Below, one piece after another: positions 10,956 through 22,860 of a stretch of 64,000 nucleotides of DNA (position 1 is its first letter; each line of letters begins with the position of its first letter). Under the pieces are notes generated by a model. It saw only the letters and a list, made by a program, of their open reading frames with translations. It was not told where the DNA came from and made no database searches. The position numbers were made by a program, and so were the translations under genes. The DNA lies in contig JAZHRO010000014.1 of assembly GCA_037157565.1 (NCBI GenBank), positions 98,239,501 to 98,303,500 of the forward strand, given 5' to 3'. The DNA comes from Thalassia testudinum (Eukaryota > Streptophyta > Magnoliopsida > Alismatales > Hydrocharitaceae).

Positions 10956-11416
10956 CACTCCTCACTACCTTCCTCCAAGCGACTCCAGAGTGAGTCATCC
11001 TCCAAGTGATTGTCGAGGGTGATTTCTCTCACCTATCTCTGTCTTTATTGCTTTTGTAGTATAGTTTTCCTACTTTCCTAGTTTTTATAAAAATACATGA
11101 TTGTTTCTCTCTTTGTCTCTGTCTCTCTCTTTTTATTTTCCAAGTAGATTAGCTAGAATTCATCGACCTGATCTCTTGCTTGCTAAAAATACCAAAAAAA
11201 TTAGAAAAGACAAAAATGACAAAAACAAAGAAAAAATGAAACATTGATTTTCAAAACTAAACGTTCGCCTCCCCGTGTTCGACTCGAGACTCACTTTTTG
11301 AGTTTTAGTTATAAATTTTATCTGATCGATGGATGTTCTCACGAATTGAACTATGACGACAGGTTTTCCAAACTCTGAATCCCATTCGTGTGGAAATCCA
11401 CCGCCATCACCTAACC
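10956..11416 (+). mobile_element. LTR fragment of the 54.8-kb LTR family
   Basis: The R-U5 part of an LTR in plus orientation. The phrases 'gtgagtcatcctccaag', 'gacctgatctcttgc' and 'ttataaattttatct' recur in the same order at 56090-56430. The 5' part (U3 and TATA) is missing. No primer-binding site follows. It is a truncated copy. Confidence 0.7.
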
Positions 11417-11850
11417 TGCATCCAATTGGGTGCATTCCTACTTGATTAGGTGCACCTAAATCCAATTGGGTCTACCCAGGATCCAATTGAGCCATCCCTA
11501 CTTGCTCAAGTCTAATTAGACTTAGTAGAACCTAATTAGGGTTGAACCTAAATTTGATTGATTCAAATCAACCAAAGCAAGTCCAATTAGATCTACTTAG
11601 TCCAATTGGCTACCCCTAGACCCTCTTAAGAACCTAATTCGGTTCTCACTATGACCAATTGACTTGGATCATAGTTAATTACAAATGCCTAGTCAATTAG
11701 ACTCAAAGAGTCCAATTGGGCTCTAATCTCAGCCCACACAAGTATGATTGGAATCAGTGAGAGTCCAATTGACCTAAGCCTAACCTAATTGAGAATCTCA
11801 CTCTCAATTAGGCTTGCACTCATTCAATTAAACTTGTGTCAAGTTTAATT
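11417..11850. repeat. Dispersed CCAATTGG word array
   Basis: Many copies of CCAATTGG, TCCAATTG and related AATTAGG words lie within about 430 bp upstream of a TATA box. Spacing is irregular, so this is not a simple tandem repeat. Confidence 0.75.
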
Positions 11851-12166
11851 GTGCATCTACCTTAGTAATTAGGGTTTCCAACCCTAATTCTATGACCTAA
11901 CCTAACTTAAACCACCTAGATCACTACTCACACACATGTTCACGCAAACACACACACACCCTCACCTAGCTAGAAATACACTAAGAGTTCTCTAGAACTC
12001 TTATCCAAGTGTGTTACCTTGGTTGCTAAAAATAGAAATCAAGAGTAATTCAAATTTTTTGATCCACATTTTGTGTATCTAAAATCCACCTCCAACCTCT
12101 CTTGGCCAGCCACATAGAGCTCTCTCTAGAGAGTTCTACACCTCTCTGGAGAGATTGCTAAGGGTT

Positions 12167-12174
12167 TATAAAAA
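12167..12174 (+). promoter_or_regulatory. LTR TATA box (LTR G)
   Basis: TATAAAAA in the context 'gggtttataaaaagaccc'. Confidence 0.5.
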
Positions 12175-12789
12175 GACCCCATATCTAGCCATTTGCACCC
12201 ATCTTGATTCTTGGCTCCATTTAGTATAGCTCGACATCCATTCACCTCCACCTCCTTGACCCCATCACCATGGCCACTCCACCTCCATGCCAACTCTAGA
12301 TCACCCTCACTTACCCTCTTCAAGGACCGGCCTAAGCACCATTGGCTGCCCCTCCTTCTCCCTATCACCTCAACTTCAAAGGCCATTGGAGACCACCTCC
12401 GATGCCCTTCTTTCTGCTAGATAAGTAGTAGTTCTTCATAACTTTTCTCTGCTTTATTTTCTGCTTAGTAGTTTAGCTCTCTCTTCTGCCTCAATGATGC
12501 ATGTGTAATCTCCCCATAGATCCACGCATGCACTCATTTTCTGCTAGCTAATTATTTTGTTTAAGCTTTCCTATGCAAGCTTTCCTCAAGCTTTGCTTTG
12601 TAGCAACCATTCTGGACTCAAAGAAAGTCATCCTTTTATATATATGTGTTTTGCAAAATCTCCATGAGCTTCCTTGCCATATGTTCTTGCGATTAAAGTT
12701 GCCTGTTTCAATTTCTACATCTTTAGCAACAATAGGTCATGCATAAATACCTAAAAATTATTATAAATTGGCATGCATTTTTAAGCAAG

Positions 12790-12808
12790 TAGAGAGAGAG
12801 AGAGAGAT
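12790..12808. repeat. (GA)n microsatellite
   Basis: A short perfect AG/GA run at the end of LTR G. Confidence 0.9.
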
Positions 12809-12960
12809 AGGAATTAGATTTTACACTTCCAAAATGCCTCCCTGAGTTCAATTGGGACTCACCGTCTCATTAATTTACAAATATTTTTGACCAAGGGTTT
12901 CGCGTGACTATACTACAAACTACGACATATTTCAAAACACATACGTAAATGAGTCTGTTA

Positions 12961-13724
12961 ACACTTCCTTAATAATTCATTGAATCGCTTCCAAGCCTCA
13001 TGGAGTTATTCCCCTGGTTGTTGTGAGGAAGTGGTTATGACTCTCCTAAGGGCATTAGTCCTGCTTATAGGGAAGAATTTCTTAAGGAAAGCGATTCTTA
13101 GCTCTTCCCAAGTAGTAATGGGTTTGCTTATAGTTATGAACTAGTGAGATGCCTTATCCCTTAAGGCGAAGAAAAACATCTTCATTAGGATAATATCTAG
13201 GCTCACATTTCTAGGTTTAATGGTTTCAGCTAGTCTACCTAGATCTTCAAGGTGCTAGAATGGGTCTTCATTAGAGTTCTCATGTAAAAGATTTTGGATC
13301 AGGCTAATCACATTGGCCTTTAATTCAAAATCATTCCCCCCTTCAAGGACCCTAACAAAATGTTCTACATGAGTTGTAGAATGGTCATAAAAGACTCTAA
13401 GGGACTTGGGTGGTGGTAGCAATGGTGGTTGAGGTGGTGGCTCTTGGATTCGCTTCAGATCAACATAATCAATTGGACTTGATTTTGTTGAAGCTTATGA
13501 TTATTATTGATCTGGGCTTAGATTAGAGCAAGAGGGTCAAGATTTTGATTCTCAAGATTTTTAGGGATCTCAGGTTGTTTGGGAATCTCGGGCATCTTAG
13601 ACATCTCAAGCATCTTACCTTTACTAGAATTATCCATCCCAAAATCAGGAAAAATAGATCTCCTTCTAGCATTCCCCTCAAGAGGTTCAACCAACTCAGG
13701 ATTAAGTGATCGCCTACCAAGCAT
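12961..13724 (-). pseudogene. gag: Ty3 element 2 gag remnant
   Basis: Minus-strand gag starting at the ATG at 13724 with MLGRRSLNPEL, the start shared with the other two gags here. The open part runs to 13518 and has repeated PEIPK/PEIPKN-type words. The core down to 12961 can still be recognised in translation (counterparts of the SLRDKA, FFP..RTN and F.EAW stretches) but has several stops. The gene is cut at 12961 by the junction with LTR G, so its C-terminus, the protease and the rest of pol are missing. Confidence 0.75.
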
Positions 13725-15286
13725 AAATAGAAGAAGCCCACGAGATGCAAGAGGAAATGAATGAGAGAATACCCACCCTCACAATACAAGAAATCAAGCT
13801 AGTCCTTATAGTGTAAACCCTAATTAGACCTAATCTTGGCTCCTGAAAATATGACTGGGTTATACCAACTCTTGAATTACTTGGCTGGCTAGAAGGGTGG
13901 GACCCCCTAGGACACCCCTCACAGTGGGACACCACTAGAGGTTAATGAAGTTACTGCACTGACCTTTCTTATCACCAATTGATCCAAGTAGACAAGGCCT
14001 TGATGTTAGCCTAATCTAACTTCAAGTTACCAATTAGATTAGTCCTACCTAGGGCACGCCTACTCAATTTTTGGCTTAACCTTGAAGTGCTTTTGGAATG
14101 TGATGAGTGTTAGGGCGGTGTTGCCCTTAAAATTGATTTGAAATGTGTAGTGCACAACCAAGGGTTCAAAATACAAGCTTAATTGATGTGGTATCTTTTA
14201 AGGTTCAATGCTTGTATTAGTGTATTTTAGGGTTCACATAGATAAATTAAAAAAATGTTCTATTGTAGCACACAAGAGGTTTTGCAAGTCCCAATTGTTT
14301 GATAAATTTTCTTTAAATATGGAAATGTTAGTATGCTCTACCTTGATGTAGAAACCCTAAGAGCAGATAATTCTGGAATGACGAAGTTTAAGTCCAATAG
14401 ACAAATGTGGTGAGACCCAATCAAAGAAATCAATAGTCCTAATCTACCACTAACTAAGGCACTCAGAAAATGTTTTTTCAAAATTTCTAATGTACGTTTT
14501 ATAGTTTTCTCAGATTTAAATGTACACTAGGGTCCTCAGGTCTATTTTGACCCCCTATCAGTGATTGGATTTTCAGTGCAATCAAACGTTCTCAAAATAT
14601 TTTTTTCAAGTTTTTCCTTGGTGGTCAATTATCACAAGAATCCAATGTCATAAATCTCAAATTAATCGTATTAATATAAAAATTCCTATGATTTTCAGAA
14701 GGATGCAAATCAAGAAGCAAAATCAGAACTGAATCAATGTAGTCCGCAAATTGTTGAAAATTAAATAGAGATCAGATGAACGTGAAATTTGGACACAAGC
14801 TTCCTAACTTCAATATCTACATCTAAGAGCATGTTTGTAATTTTTGGGCAAGTAGAAATTTGGGAAATGATTTTTGAAAAATGAATTTGTTAACAACTCA
14901 AATTTTAGGAAGGTGATTTTGAAGATATCAAATGGATAATGTCTACCAAAAGAGATTTCTTTTTTATGCAAATAACTCAAGCAAATAACTAGCATAGGGA
15001 TCAAGATAGACACCTAATCTAGATGGACAAATGAGGACTTTTTTTTGTTTTTTATTTTGTTTTATATGAGGCTCTAAAGCAATTCTAACATGCGATTCAA
15101 GAATGTCCCTAAACTAAGATGAAAGGACTACCTCAGTCTCTACTTGCACTTTGCTCCATTTCTACTGCTTGTCCGTGAGATCTTGTGACGCTGCGAAATT
15201 TTGCACACAATCAGAGAAACAAAGAAAATTAACTTAGAGACGCAAATGCAAATATGGAAGAAAATGTGTAAGCAAAATCCATTGCC
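13725..15286 (-). other. Untranslated leader of Ty3 element 2
   Basis: Noncoding region between gag and the primer-binding site. It shares phrases with the other leaders ('gaagtgcttttggaatgtga' at about 14083). It becomes AT-rich with poly-T runs near 15040. No ORF of interest. Confidence 0.65.
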
Positions 15287-15304
15287 TCCTCGGCAACGGT
15301 GCCA
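15287..15304 (-). other. Primer-binding site, tRNA-Asp type
   Basis: The minus strand reads TGGCACCGTTGCCGAGGA, complementary to the tRNA-Asp 3' end with few changes. The LTR starts 5 bp away at 15310. Confidence 0.85.
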
Positions 15305-15309
15305 AAAAC

Positions 15310-16328
15310 TGATGATGGATCTACGCAATATGTAAATAGCATTCGTTGTAGTGCGTAGAATTGCTATCAATTTGAATAATAACTGGATTGGGAGTTTGGG
15401 TCGAACACAGGGAGGTAATAATAGGAATTCATGTATACAAATGAAAGCAAATATGAACTAATACTAACTAAGATAGTAGAAAGACGAGAGAGAGTAAGGG
15501 ATAGAGATAAAAAGATTTTTATTTACACATAGAGTTTTGAGAAATAATCTAGATGCTATTCTACTATAACAATTAGAACATAGAAACAATGAGAGAAGAT
15601 CTAGAGAGCAGTCATTGCGGTGGAGAGATCCTTCGACAGAGCCAAAGAGGATGCAAAGGAGGACGTCCAATAGAGGAATGCTTGGTGAAAGAGGGTGGAC
15701 CTATGTGGGAGGGACAGCCATGGTGGAATTCTAGGTGTTCTACTTAGGAGGTGGTGGAATAAGATAGAAGACTTTTGGTGGAGGAAGAGATGACTAAGGG
15801 GGCATGACCTATGGGTTTTTATAGTAAAGGTAGAGGCTTCCTATTGGTACAACTAGTGTGCATCAGATCAATGATGTGGATGGCCTGGATTTAATTAGGT
15901 TGGACTAAAGGCTAGGATCAAGTCTATGTAGATAGGCTAGGTTGTTTAAGTTGGAATATATGGAGGTTGTTGCAACAGCCTTATAGGATTTCCCTCATTT
16001 GTCTTGAACTTTTGTCCCTTTTATATTCAAATTTTCAGATTGCATATAAAAGACAAGTTGTAACCCTCGAAATCAGCTTTTAAATGCAACTTGAATCACT
16101 CAATTTTAACTTAAAATGCAAAAGTTATGGCCAAAATACTAGATATGTGTCATGTTGTTACAAATTTCTAGATTTGGAATAGGATTTGGTATAGGTTTTA
16201 TTTCACTAAGGGATGGAACCCACTTTTGGGTGGCCATTTTCGGTTTAAAATTAAGGCTCATGGTCGGCTGGTTAGTGGGAATTCATTAGAAAGAAATTAG
16301 GTTTAGGGTTTTGGAAAAGAGAAACCCA
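15310..16328 (-). mobile_element. 5' LTR of Ty3 element 2
   Basis: Starts TGATGATGG next to the primer-binding site. It has the U5 signature GGTCGAACACAGGGAGG (about 15399) and a minus-strand TATA box at 15817-15824. It meets the next LTR at 16329, so its U3 may be cut short there; the outer end is not resolved. Confidence 0.65.
15817..15824 (-). promoter_or_regulatory. LTR TATA box (element 2)
   Basis: The minus strand reads CTATAAAA. Confidence 0.5.
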
Positions 16329-16934
16329 TGTCGTCGTACTTTCGCAGAGAAATCTGACTTATAAAATAAATTTTTACCTAGACTTCGTGGGTCTTGAGTC
16401 GAACACAAGGAGACAAATACTTGATTATTCGGAAATCCACACTGATTCTAAGCTAATCTACTTTTACTAAGTAGAAATTGGAATGAAGAAATAATCTACT
16501 CGACAAATAATTAAGAGAGAGAGATAGAAAGAGAAGACTATTTCTATATATAAAAGCTTTAACAATGTTTTTACAACAATAATTGTGGGAAATATAAACT
16601 AGAAAGCAATAAAGAGAGAAGGGGAGAGAAGTTATCCTCCTTGGTGGCTGCTTAGGAGACGAGTTGCGTATACAGCGCCTGGAAGATGAAGGACGAAGAT
16701 GGAGGAGAGGCAGGGTGTCGTTGCAGTGTGATTCACTTCCTAGAATGGGGGATGACAAGATGGCTAGCAGGAGCTCCATGATTAGGGGATGAGAAGGTGG
16801 AAATTTTATTTTATTACTAGTGGAGCATCCCGAGGGCTTAGGAACACTAGAACAGAGCTAAGAATTGCTTCTTGAGCTCTAGAGAGGTTAGGAGGAGTAG
16901 GAAGGGATGATGATGAAGGGGGGGTCTATGGCTC

Positions 16935-16942
16935 TTTTATAG
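16935..16942 (-). promoter_or_regulatory. LTR TATA box (LTR C)
   Basis: The minus strand reads CTATAAAA, between the U3 palindrome and the U5 signature. Confidence 0.5.
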
Positions 16943-17764
16943 TGGAGAAATGGGGGCAAAATGGGCATTTAAGGTCCCTGAATAATGCATCTCAATGAGA
17001 AGGAACGAGGGCTGTCGGTCTCTGATCACATGACTGAGATTTGGCCTTCATTGCAAGCTTTGCGTGCCTTCACCACACTTGCTACATGTGGCGAGATGAG
17101 AGGCTTCCATTTCCGATCGTGCAACTGAGATAGGATCTCCATTACGTGTTCTTTATGCTGAGGAATCATGCCTAACTACTTGAGGAGTGTGGAGGGCTGT
17201 TCAATCAAGATCATACGGTTGCGGGTGCATGATCACTTTGCTGGAGAATCATGCGTAGTGCGTAGAGGCTTCGTCCATAGCCGTCAGATCCGCATTGGAG
17301 GGCCACGATTGCACGCTATGCGCATGAGATGGTGCATGATCTCACCTAAATCTAGTCATGCCATGTAGACACTAGCATCTATGTTTGATCTGCGGTCAAA
17401 GCCAGATATCGCATGCTCCTCGTGAGTAGAGGCAAAGTGTCTACATATGGCTTAATCATGGTTGCACGATCAGGATCGTGTAGTCGAAATCAAGGCGTGG
17501 ATGTAAATTGTAGCTCAAACCCATGGCAGATGCCTTGGAGTGCCTTCACCCATCGCTGTGCTGAGGTGTGGGATTATCGAGTGGATGAATTAGGTGGTGC
17601 TAGATCTCGACCGTTGGATCTTAAAGTTGCGCTTCCCTTTTGAAGTGTGAAGGCAGGGTTGAAGGAGGCGACATGTTCATTTCTTGGCTGTTGGATGGAC
17701 ATCAAATAGCCTAGATCCACATCGGGCACACGTTGGCAATGGGCAAGCAACGTTGGGTGATTAT

Positions 17765-17786
17765 GATGGTGCCACATGGCACCATC
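17765..17786. promoter_or_regulatory. Perfect 22-bp U3 palindrome
   Basis: Ten-base arms GATGGTGCCA and TGGCACCATC are separated by CA. It is the cleanest copy of a motif found in the U3 of several LTR families; related copies have CACGTG at the centre. Confidence 0.7.
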
Positions 17787-18082
17787 ATGGCCATTCATCT
17801 TCTCTCCTTTGTATCGGGTGCTATAGAGCTCTCGTCGAGGTGATTCTCGCGTTGATGGACTATAATCATCGCTTTGAGTCCATCCATACTGTTGGATTTC
17901 TCGTTTGAAGCTCGGATTTGTGTCTCTGGCCATAAAAATGTGTAAATTAGTATACAATTTATACAAATCCTTCTAGATGCATGATTACACTATTAATGCA
18001 ATATTTATAAATCTAAATGCAGCTAAGTTGCTACGAAACTCACATAATAGCCATTTTTGCATGAAATAATGTAGACTATTCA

Positions 18083-18731
18083 CCAGCCTCTAGGTTGGTT
18101 AATTAGGTTAGGTAATTAGGCTTTAGGATAAGGTTAATTAAGTTCCTAAATTGGGTTAGCCTAAGGTTTATTGGGTTCGGGTCCAATTGTAGAAACTTAC
18201 TCAATCCGCTTCCAAGTGAGCTCAATCTTGAATCTCCTATCTATAGGGCTCCAAATTGCTCCAAACCTAATACCTGCACATATTACACAAAAGACATTAA
18301 GGTGCTAGATATAAGTGTGGGAAAAATTGTAGAAAAACAAAACTTGAGCATTATTTACAAAATGCACCTATTTGACTAAATTGACCTAACTAAATTCATT
18401 CTACCTTATTCAACCCTTATATTAGCATAAATTAGGCATAATTAATATAAATATATATAATAATATCATTAACTCCAAGGTATCTCATGTAAATGGGAAC
18501 AAGATTTTATATGTAATACCCACGAACCTAGGGTTATGTATGTAATATCATAATATTACAGGGATATTTATGTAAAACCTTTAACTTGCATTTAACGGTC
18601 GTTAAAGTTAAAACTAATGGAATGGCATATCTGTTAATGAAGATAAGATTTCCAGGGTATTTATGTAATATCCAGAAAATTGGGGGTAAATATCTAATCT
18701 AAAAAATTATAAAAGTATTTATGTAAAGACC
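18083..18731. other. AT-rich spacer with repeated TATTTATGTAA phrase
   Basis: No gene. The phrase '(g)tatttatgtaa' and variants recur four or five times between about 18505 and 18730, giving a diffuse local repeat. It ends in a poly-T run (18731-18741). Confidence 0.6.
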
Positions 18732-19137
18732 CCTTTTTTTTACAAGAAGATCATTCATTAATGGAGAGAAACATCAAGTATAAGCTCCTGAGGGGAGATA
18801 CATCATAGTTGAGAGAGTACATAAAGCAAAAAAGAAAAGAGAAATGATCGCCCACCACTACCGAGAGCTAACTCTTGTGAGGGTAGGTAAGAACAACCTC
18901 CAAGAGACAAGAAACCCCACTTATTACATGTGAGAAAAGAACTAGTGGATGCATTACTTGATTTTCTGGTCCAGATAGACTATGCGAGAAATAATCAAAT
19001 TAGAGACACCACAAAGAGCAAGACGCCAAAGTATTCGGCAATGTCAATCTAGAGATCCAAATACCACAACATCGAATAGCTTAGGTACATGCACATCTCC
19101 TAATACCATCCCCAACGTTGTCGAAGGTGTGAGGAGC
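18732..19137 (-). mobile_element. Possible LINE 3' end (minus strand)
   Basis: Read on the minus strand, this segment is noncoding, pyrimidine-rich sequence that ends '...gatcttcttgt' followed by an A-run (plus-strand T-run at 18731-18741). A poly-A end on an otherwise unrelated segment suggests a LINE or retrocopy 3' end. No reverse transcriptase or RNase H frame could be confirmed. The hAT-like element begins immediately to its right. Confidence 0.3.
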
Positions 19138-19145
19138 AACAATAG

Positions 19146-19940
19146 TAGGGATGTCAATGGGTCACATTTTATTTTACCAAAATCATTCCCATTTACAAAT
19201 CCATTCCACATACCCTCCCCAAATACAATTGGGGAAAACGCATCCCATACCAATTAAATTAATGAGTAACCATTTAATTAATGGATACCCATTAACATGT
19301 TGGTTTATATATCGCACTATCATTTTAAAATATCATAAGGAAAAAATGCATATTCCAATATCAAAATTTCTTGAGCATAACCATCTTTCTATGAATATGT
19401 AAAACAAACAAAAATGGGGAGTGAGTCGTGGAGATAAACACATTGTAGTTTGGTGGTGGTGGAGATAAACACATGAGAGGGGAGAGTGAGTCATGGCGTT
19501 GAGACTTGAGATGGAATTTAGGCACTACAAAGGAGAGAGAAGAGGATAGGAAATGCCATGCTGCAATGCTGCTTGAGATGGAATTTGACATTGAGATAGA
19601 ATTAGGAAAATTGGGAGTTCGTGAGATGTAAGTTCATGACCACTTTCAATTCGCATGGTCACATGAGTAGCCTGTTGCGAGACGTTTAGAATTTCTAGAG
19701 TTGGGAGTCTTAGAATGTTTGGAAATTTTAGAGTCTTGTATATATAATATATTTATATCGCATATACGAGTTCAGGGGTACCTTTCCCCATACGTTAACC
19801 TAAACCCAAACCCAAACCCAATTAGGTTTGCATCCAAAATTCCAAGCCCACCTAAATATTAAATAGAGCGGGTTTTACCTATCCAAATAGAGTTGAGTTG
19901 GGTTGGTTCTCTGTTGGGGAGTACAAAATTGACGTCCTTA
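19146..19940. mobile_element. Non-autonomous hAT-like DNA transposon
   Basis: The ends form imperfect terminal inverted repeats: TAGGGATGTCAAT on the left and TAAGGACGTCAAT (reverse complement of the right end), 11 of 13 identical. The flanking 8-mers AACAATAG (19138-19145) and AATAAAAG (19941-19948) match at 6 of 8, consistent with an aged 8-bp hAT target duplication. The interior is noncoding, with ACCCAAACCCAAACCC near the right end. At about 795 bp with no transposase it would depend on an autonomous partner. Confidence 0.65.
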
Positions 19941-20465
19941 AATAAAAGGAAATGGAGAAGTGGACTCGTAGAGGAGTGAGTGAGCCTGATGTGGTACTCA
20001 TCATAGCTCATAACTCACTAAAAATAGCTAGTTTACTTAGTTAATTAGTCACTAATATCAAATAAACAAGGTTAATTATTAATAAAGGTAATAATAGGTC
20101 CTTTCAAAAAATAAAGCTAATAATAGGCTTAAGCATAAAATATACATCAATTGGGCCTTATTATCATTAATTAAGTGTCCCATCAATTTAAGTTGATATT
20201 AAGGACTTTAAAACATCAATTAAGTTGTTTAGAATAAGTTAATTAAGCTAATACTTAATTTATAACCTAAGTTAATAATTAAAGCTTTAAGCTAATCCTT
20301 AAATTATATGATACAAATTAGAATAAAAATGTAATTTGACCTCATAATATTGTTCCTCAATATGCACGTAATCTACCATAAAAATTTGATAGGAAAATAA
20401 ATTAATTTACACTTTTAAAGCATAAATTTACATTTTGGTCCCTAACAATCATTTTATTTAAGTCC
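19941..20465. other. AT-rich spacer
   Basis: Dominated by TTAATTAAG-type words. No gene or element boundary seen. Confidence 0.6.
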
Positions 20466-22560
20466 TTTTTATTACAAATAGATCCTTAAGAGCTCAGTCT
20501 TCTTCAAGGGTTGTCAGTCGTTCATTCTATCCACCTCTGATAAAGTTCACACACATTCCTTAGTCGTCAAGCTTATGTTCAACAAATTCTTTCAATCCAA
20601 TGCCTTGGATTAGCCATTAACGACCTTGACACACGTGTCAAAGTAGTCGTTGTCGAAGAAGACGACAGAGATTATCATGCATCTAGACACAAGCTCCATC
20701 TAAGTACATCAAACCTTGGCCTCCGCCGATGCCTATAAATAGCACCTCGTCCCTCTGATCATAGGTATCGAGCCCCTAGCCCTCTTCCCCATACTGAGCT
20801 CAGTCATAGGCTTCTTCTAAAACTCTGGCATTCCCTCTCTCCCTTCTTGGATGAGCTCTGACAGAGTGAGTCGTATCCCTTACCACCTCTTCCTCTACTT
20901 CACCCTGCCAACAGTGGAGTCATGCCCAATCTCAATCTATTTACGCCTTCGATCATGTCGGAATCTCCTCTCACCTTAACTATTTCTCTCTCTACTCTGG
21001 CGAGGCTTCGCTGAAGCCATCCTCATCATTTCCTCTAGGTATGAACTTTGAATTCCTCACCTCCTTCTTTAGTATAGGTTAAGCTCTTTAATTCATAGGT
21101 TTAGCTAGGATTAATTGTTGAATGTCTCATTTCCTTCTCCGACTTTGGCAGCACCATTTCTAGTGGTGCCGAGCTTTCTATCATTCAATTGAATGTCAGA
21201 TCACATTTCTCACCTTTTGGCAAAGCTATTCATCATTCTTTCCTTCACTATTGACTTCCATACATCAAATGCCCAAGTTACACCGATCACTGGACCTCCA
21301 CTGGCTTTCATGGAGGTTCATAGAGCTTTCTCACATCCCTTGGCCCTCTGCTCATCTCTGCCTCACTACAAGGGCTATTTTTCCCCAATTAGTTAATCAA
21401 TTCCTCTTCTCTACTAATCAAATGAACTCAAGTTATGCTTTTAGATTATTCAAGTTTGCAACAACCTTTCAAGTATTGTTTGATCAAATTGAGATGATCT
21501 TGAGCTTCTTGAGGTCTTAAGGAAGCTATTAAGCTATTACTTGTGTGATTTAGTGGAATATAGAATTTTGTCAATTCTCCTGGGAGCTCTACCGGTGTTC
21601 AGATCTCCTACATTTCCAACGATCTTAGGATTGAGCCTAACAAACTCTAGTAGACTACAATTGATTTTAGATTATTCCATGATCTTCTTACATTACTTTC
21701 GTGCCCTTGGATGAGTATTTCATTAATCATATCTTTGATCACCATGCCTTCTTTGACTCCAAGGATAAATAGCATGATTCTTGACCTTCCAAACTTCAGT
21801 GATAGGTCCTTGAGCTTTAGTAAGTTCTATTGAGCTCAAAATAACTTTGTTTAGACATCTTTAATGTCCCAGTCTTCCTACCGAACAACCCTACTTGGAA
21901 GCTAAGGCAGCAACCTTGAGAACTTCATTAAAATGCTTAATTTCCTTAGTTCTTAAGTCCTATAGCTTCAGTGAAACTCACTGGGCTTGATAACATCTTT
22001 AGTTTGATCTAAATCACTCTCCTTGCTAGAGTCAACTCCTGACATGGAATAGGGTCAACCTCCGACATCATGAGAGTTTATATATCTCTGAACTTGGTTT
22101 TGATGTATTAAAACATATTAGAAATGATTTAGGGAATCCTGAGAACCCTTCTGAGGCCTTAAGTTTAAGAGTTGTTGAATCCTGGCAAGCTTTCATTGAG
22201 TTTGCACATAGGTGTAAGGAACCCAAATATAGAGTTATATGCCTTTTCTTATTAGCTATATTAGCAAGCATTTAAAGCACTAATGGCATATAGAGTTATT
22301 AGGAAATATGAGGAATGTGCTTAGAAGCTTAAAAAGGCACTTAGGCTTTGAAGATGTGAAGGTCAGCAAGTACTCTTCATACATTCAATGTGGATGAAGC
22401 AAGGAGAGTCATCATGGTGTTTTCAGTTATCTTAAGTAGTTGAATCAAGTTCTGAGAGTTCCAAGAAAGGTTTTGAGTTGATTATGTTCTTTAATTGCTG
22501 GCTTTGAGAAGAGTGGAAGTTGTAATCAGAAGAATGAAGGCATTTGAAGAGCTTGCAGAT
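20466..22560 (+). other. Unassigned segment with a strong TATA box
   Basis: A canonical TATA box at 20733-20742 follows GC-richer sequence with ACACGTGTCA (about 20631), and is followed by CT-rich sequence resembling the R-U5 part of LTRs. Frames at 21193-21396 and 21251-21520 are short, overlapping, in different frames and lack recognisable domains. It could be a decayed LTR or the 5' part of a lost gene. I see no primer-binding site, and U5 signature and coding sequence are also absent. Confidence 0.35.
20733..20742 (+). promoter_or_regulatory. TATA box of unassigned promoter
   Basis: CTATAAATAG in the context 'gatgcctataaatagcacc', an excellent match to the plant TATA consensus. Confidence 0.45.
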
Positions 22561-22860
22561 GCTGGCACTTGTGCACTAAAGGAAGGGAGACTCCTTTAGT
22601 CTCACATCAGTTGTAGACAAGCTCTCAATTGTGGATAAAAGAAAGGGCCTTCATTGGTTGTTCGTCTATTAGGGGGTTGGCTCCCTAATAAGCATATATA
22701 TCGACCCATTATCCTCTGATCATATACTGAGCATATCTTGACCATTAAGCCCACTGAGGGGCAGCCTACGTGCGGTGTTGATGATGCCACATGGCTTAAT
22801 CCTGGCCATTGAGCTATTCTTTTTGAAGTAGAGAACAACTTCTACTTAGCTTTGAATTGA
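22561..22860. mobile_element. LTR U3-like fragment
   Basis: Contains GATGATGCCACATGGC (about 22780), a half-decayed copy of the U3 palindrome, plus 'agtctcacatcag' (about 22598), a phrase typical of LTRs. Edges are not defined. Confidence 0.4.

Larger units (their letters stand above)
11417..12960 (+). mobile_element. Ty3-type LTR, family G (plus orientation)
   Basis: Probable LTR of about 1.54 kb starting at the near-palindrome TGCATCCAATTGGGTGCA. It has a U3 rich in CCAATTGG words, a TATA box at 12167-12174 and the U5 signature ('gcctccctgagttc', about 12837). It ends next to a minus-strand gag remnant at 12961. No target duplication or PBS was found, so both edges are provisional. Confidence 0.5.
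16329..18082 (-). mobile_element. Ty3-type LTR, family C (minus orientation)
   Basis: About 1.75 kb, from TGTCGTCGTACTTTCGC (U5 end) to ...ACTATTCA (U3 tip). It has the U5 signature GAGTCGAACACAAGGAG (about 16396), a TATA box at 16935-16942, a GATGGTGCCA palindrome at 17765-17786 and the U3 module at about 17868-17920. Its U3 tip region resembles that of the LTRs at 39600 and 45570. On its right, 'ccagcctctagg' could be a polypurine tract on the minus strand, which would make it a 3' LTR, but no coding sequence follows. Confidence 0.6.

Noticed and set aside
17574..17966. 130-codon minus-strand frame
   Set aside because: Falls on the U3 of LTR C across the palindrome and module; no domain.
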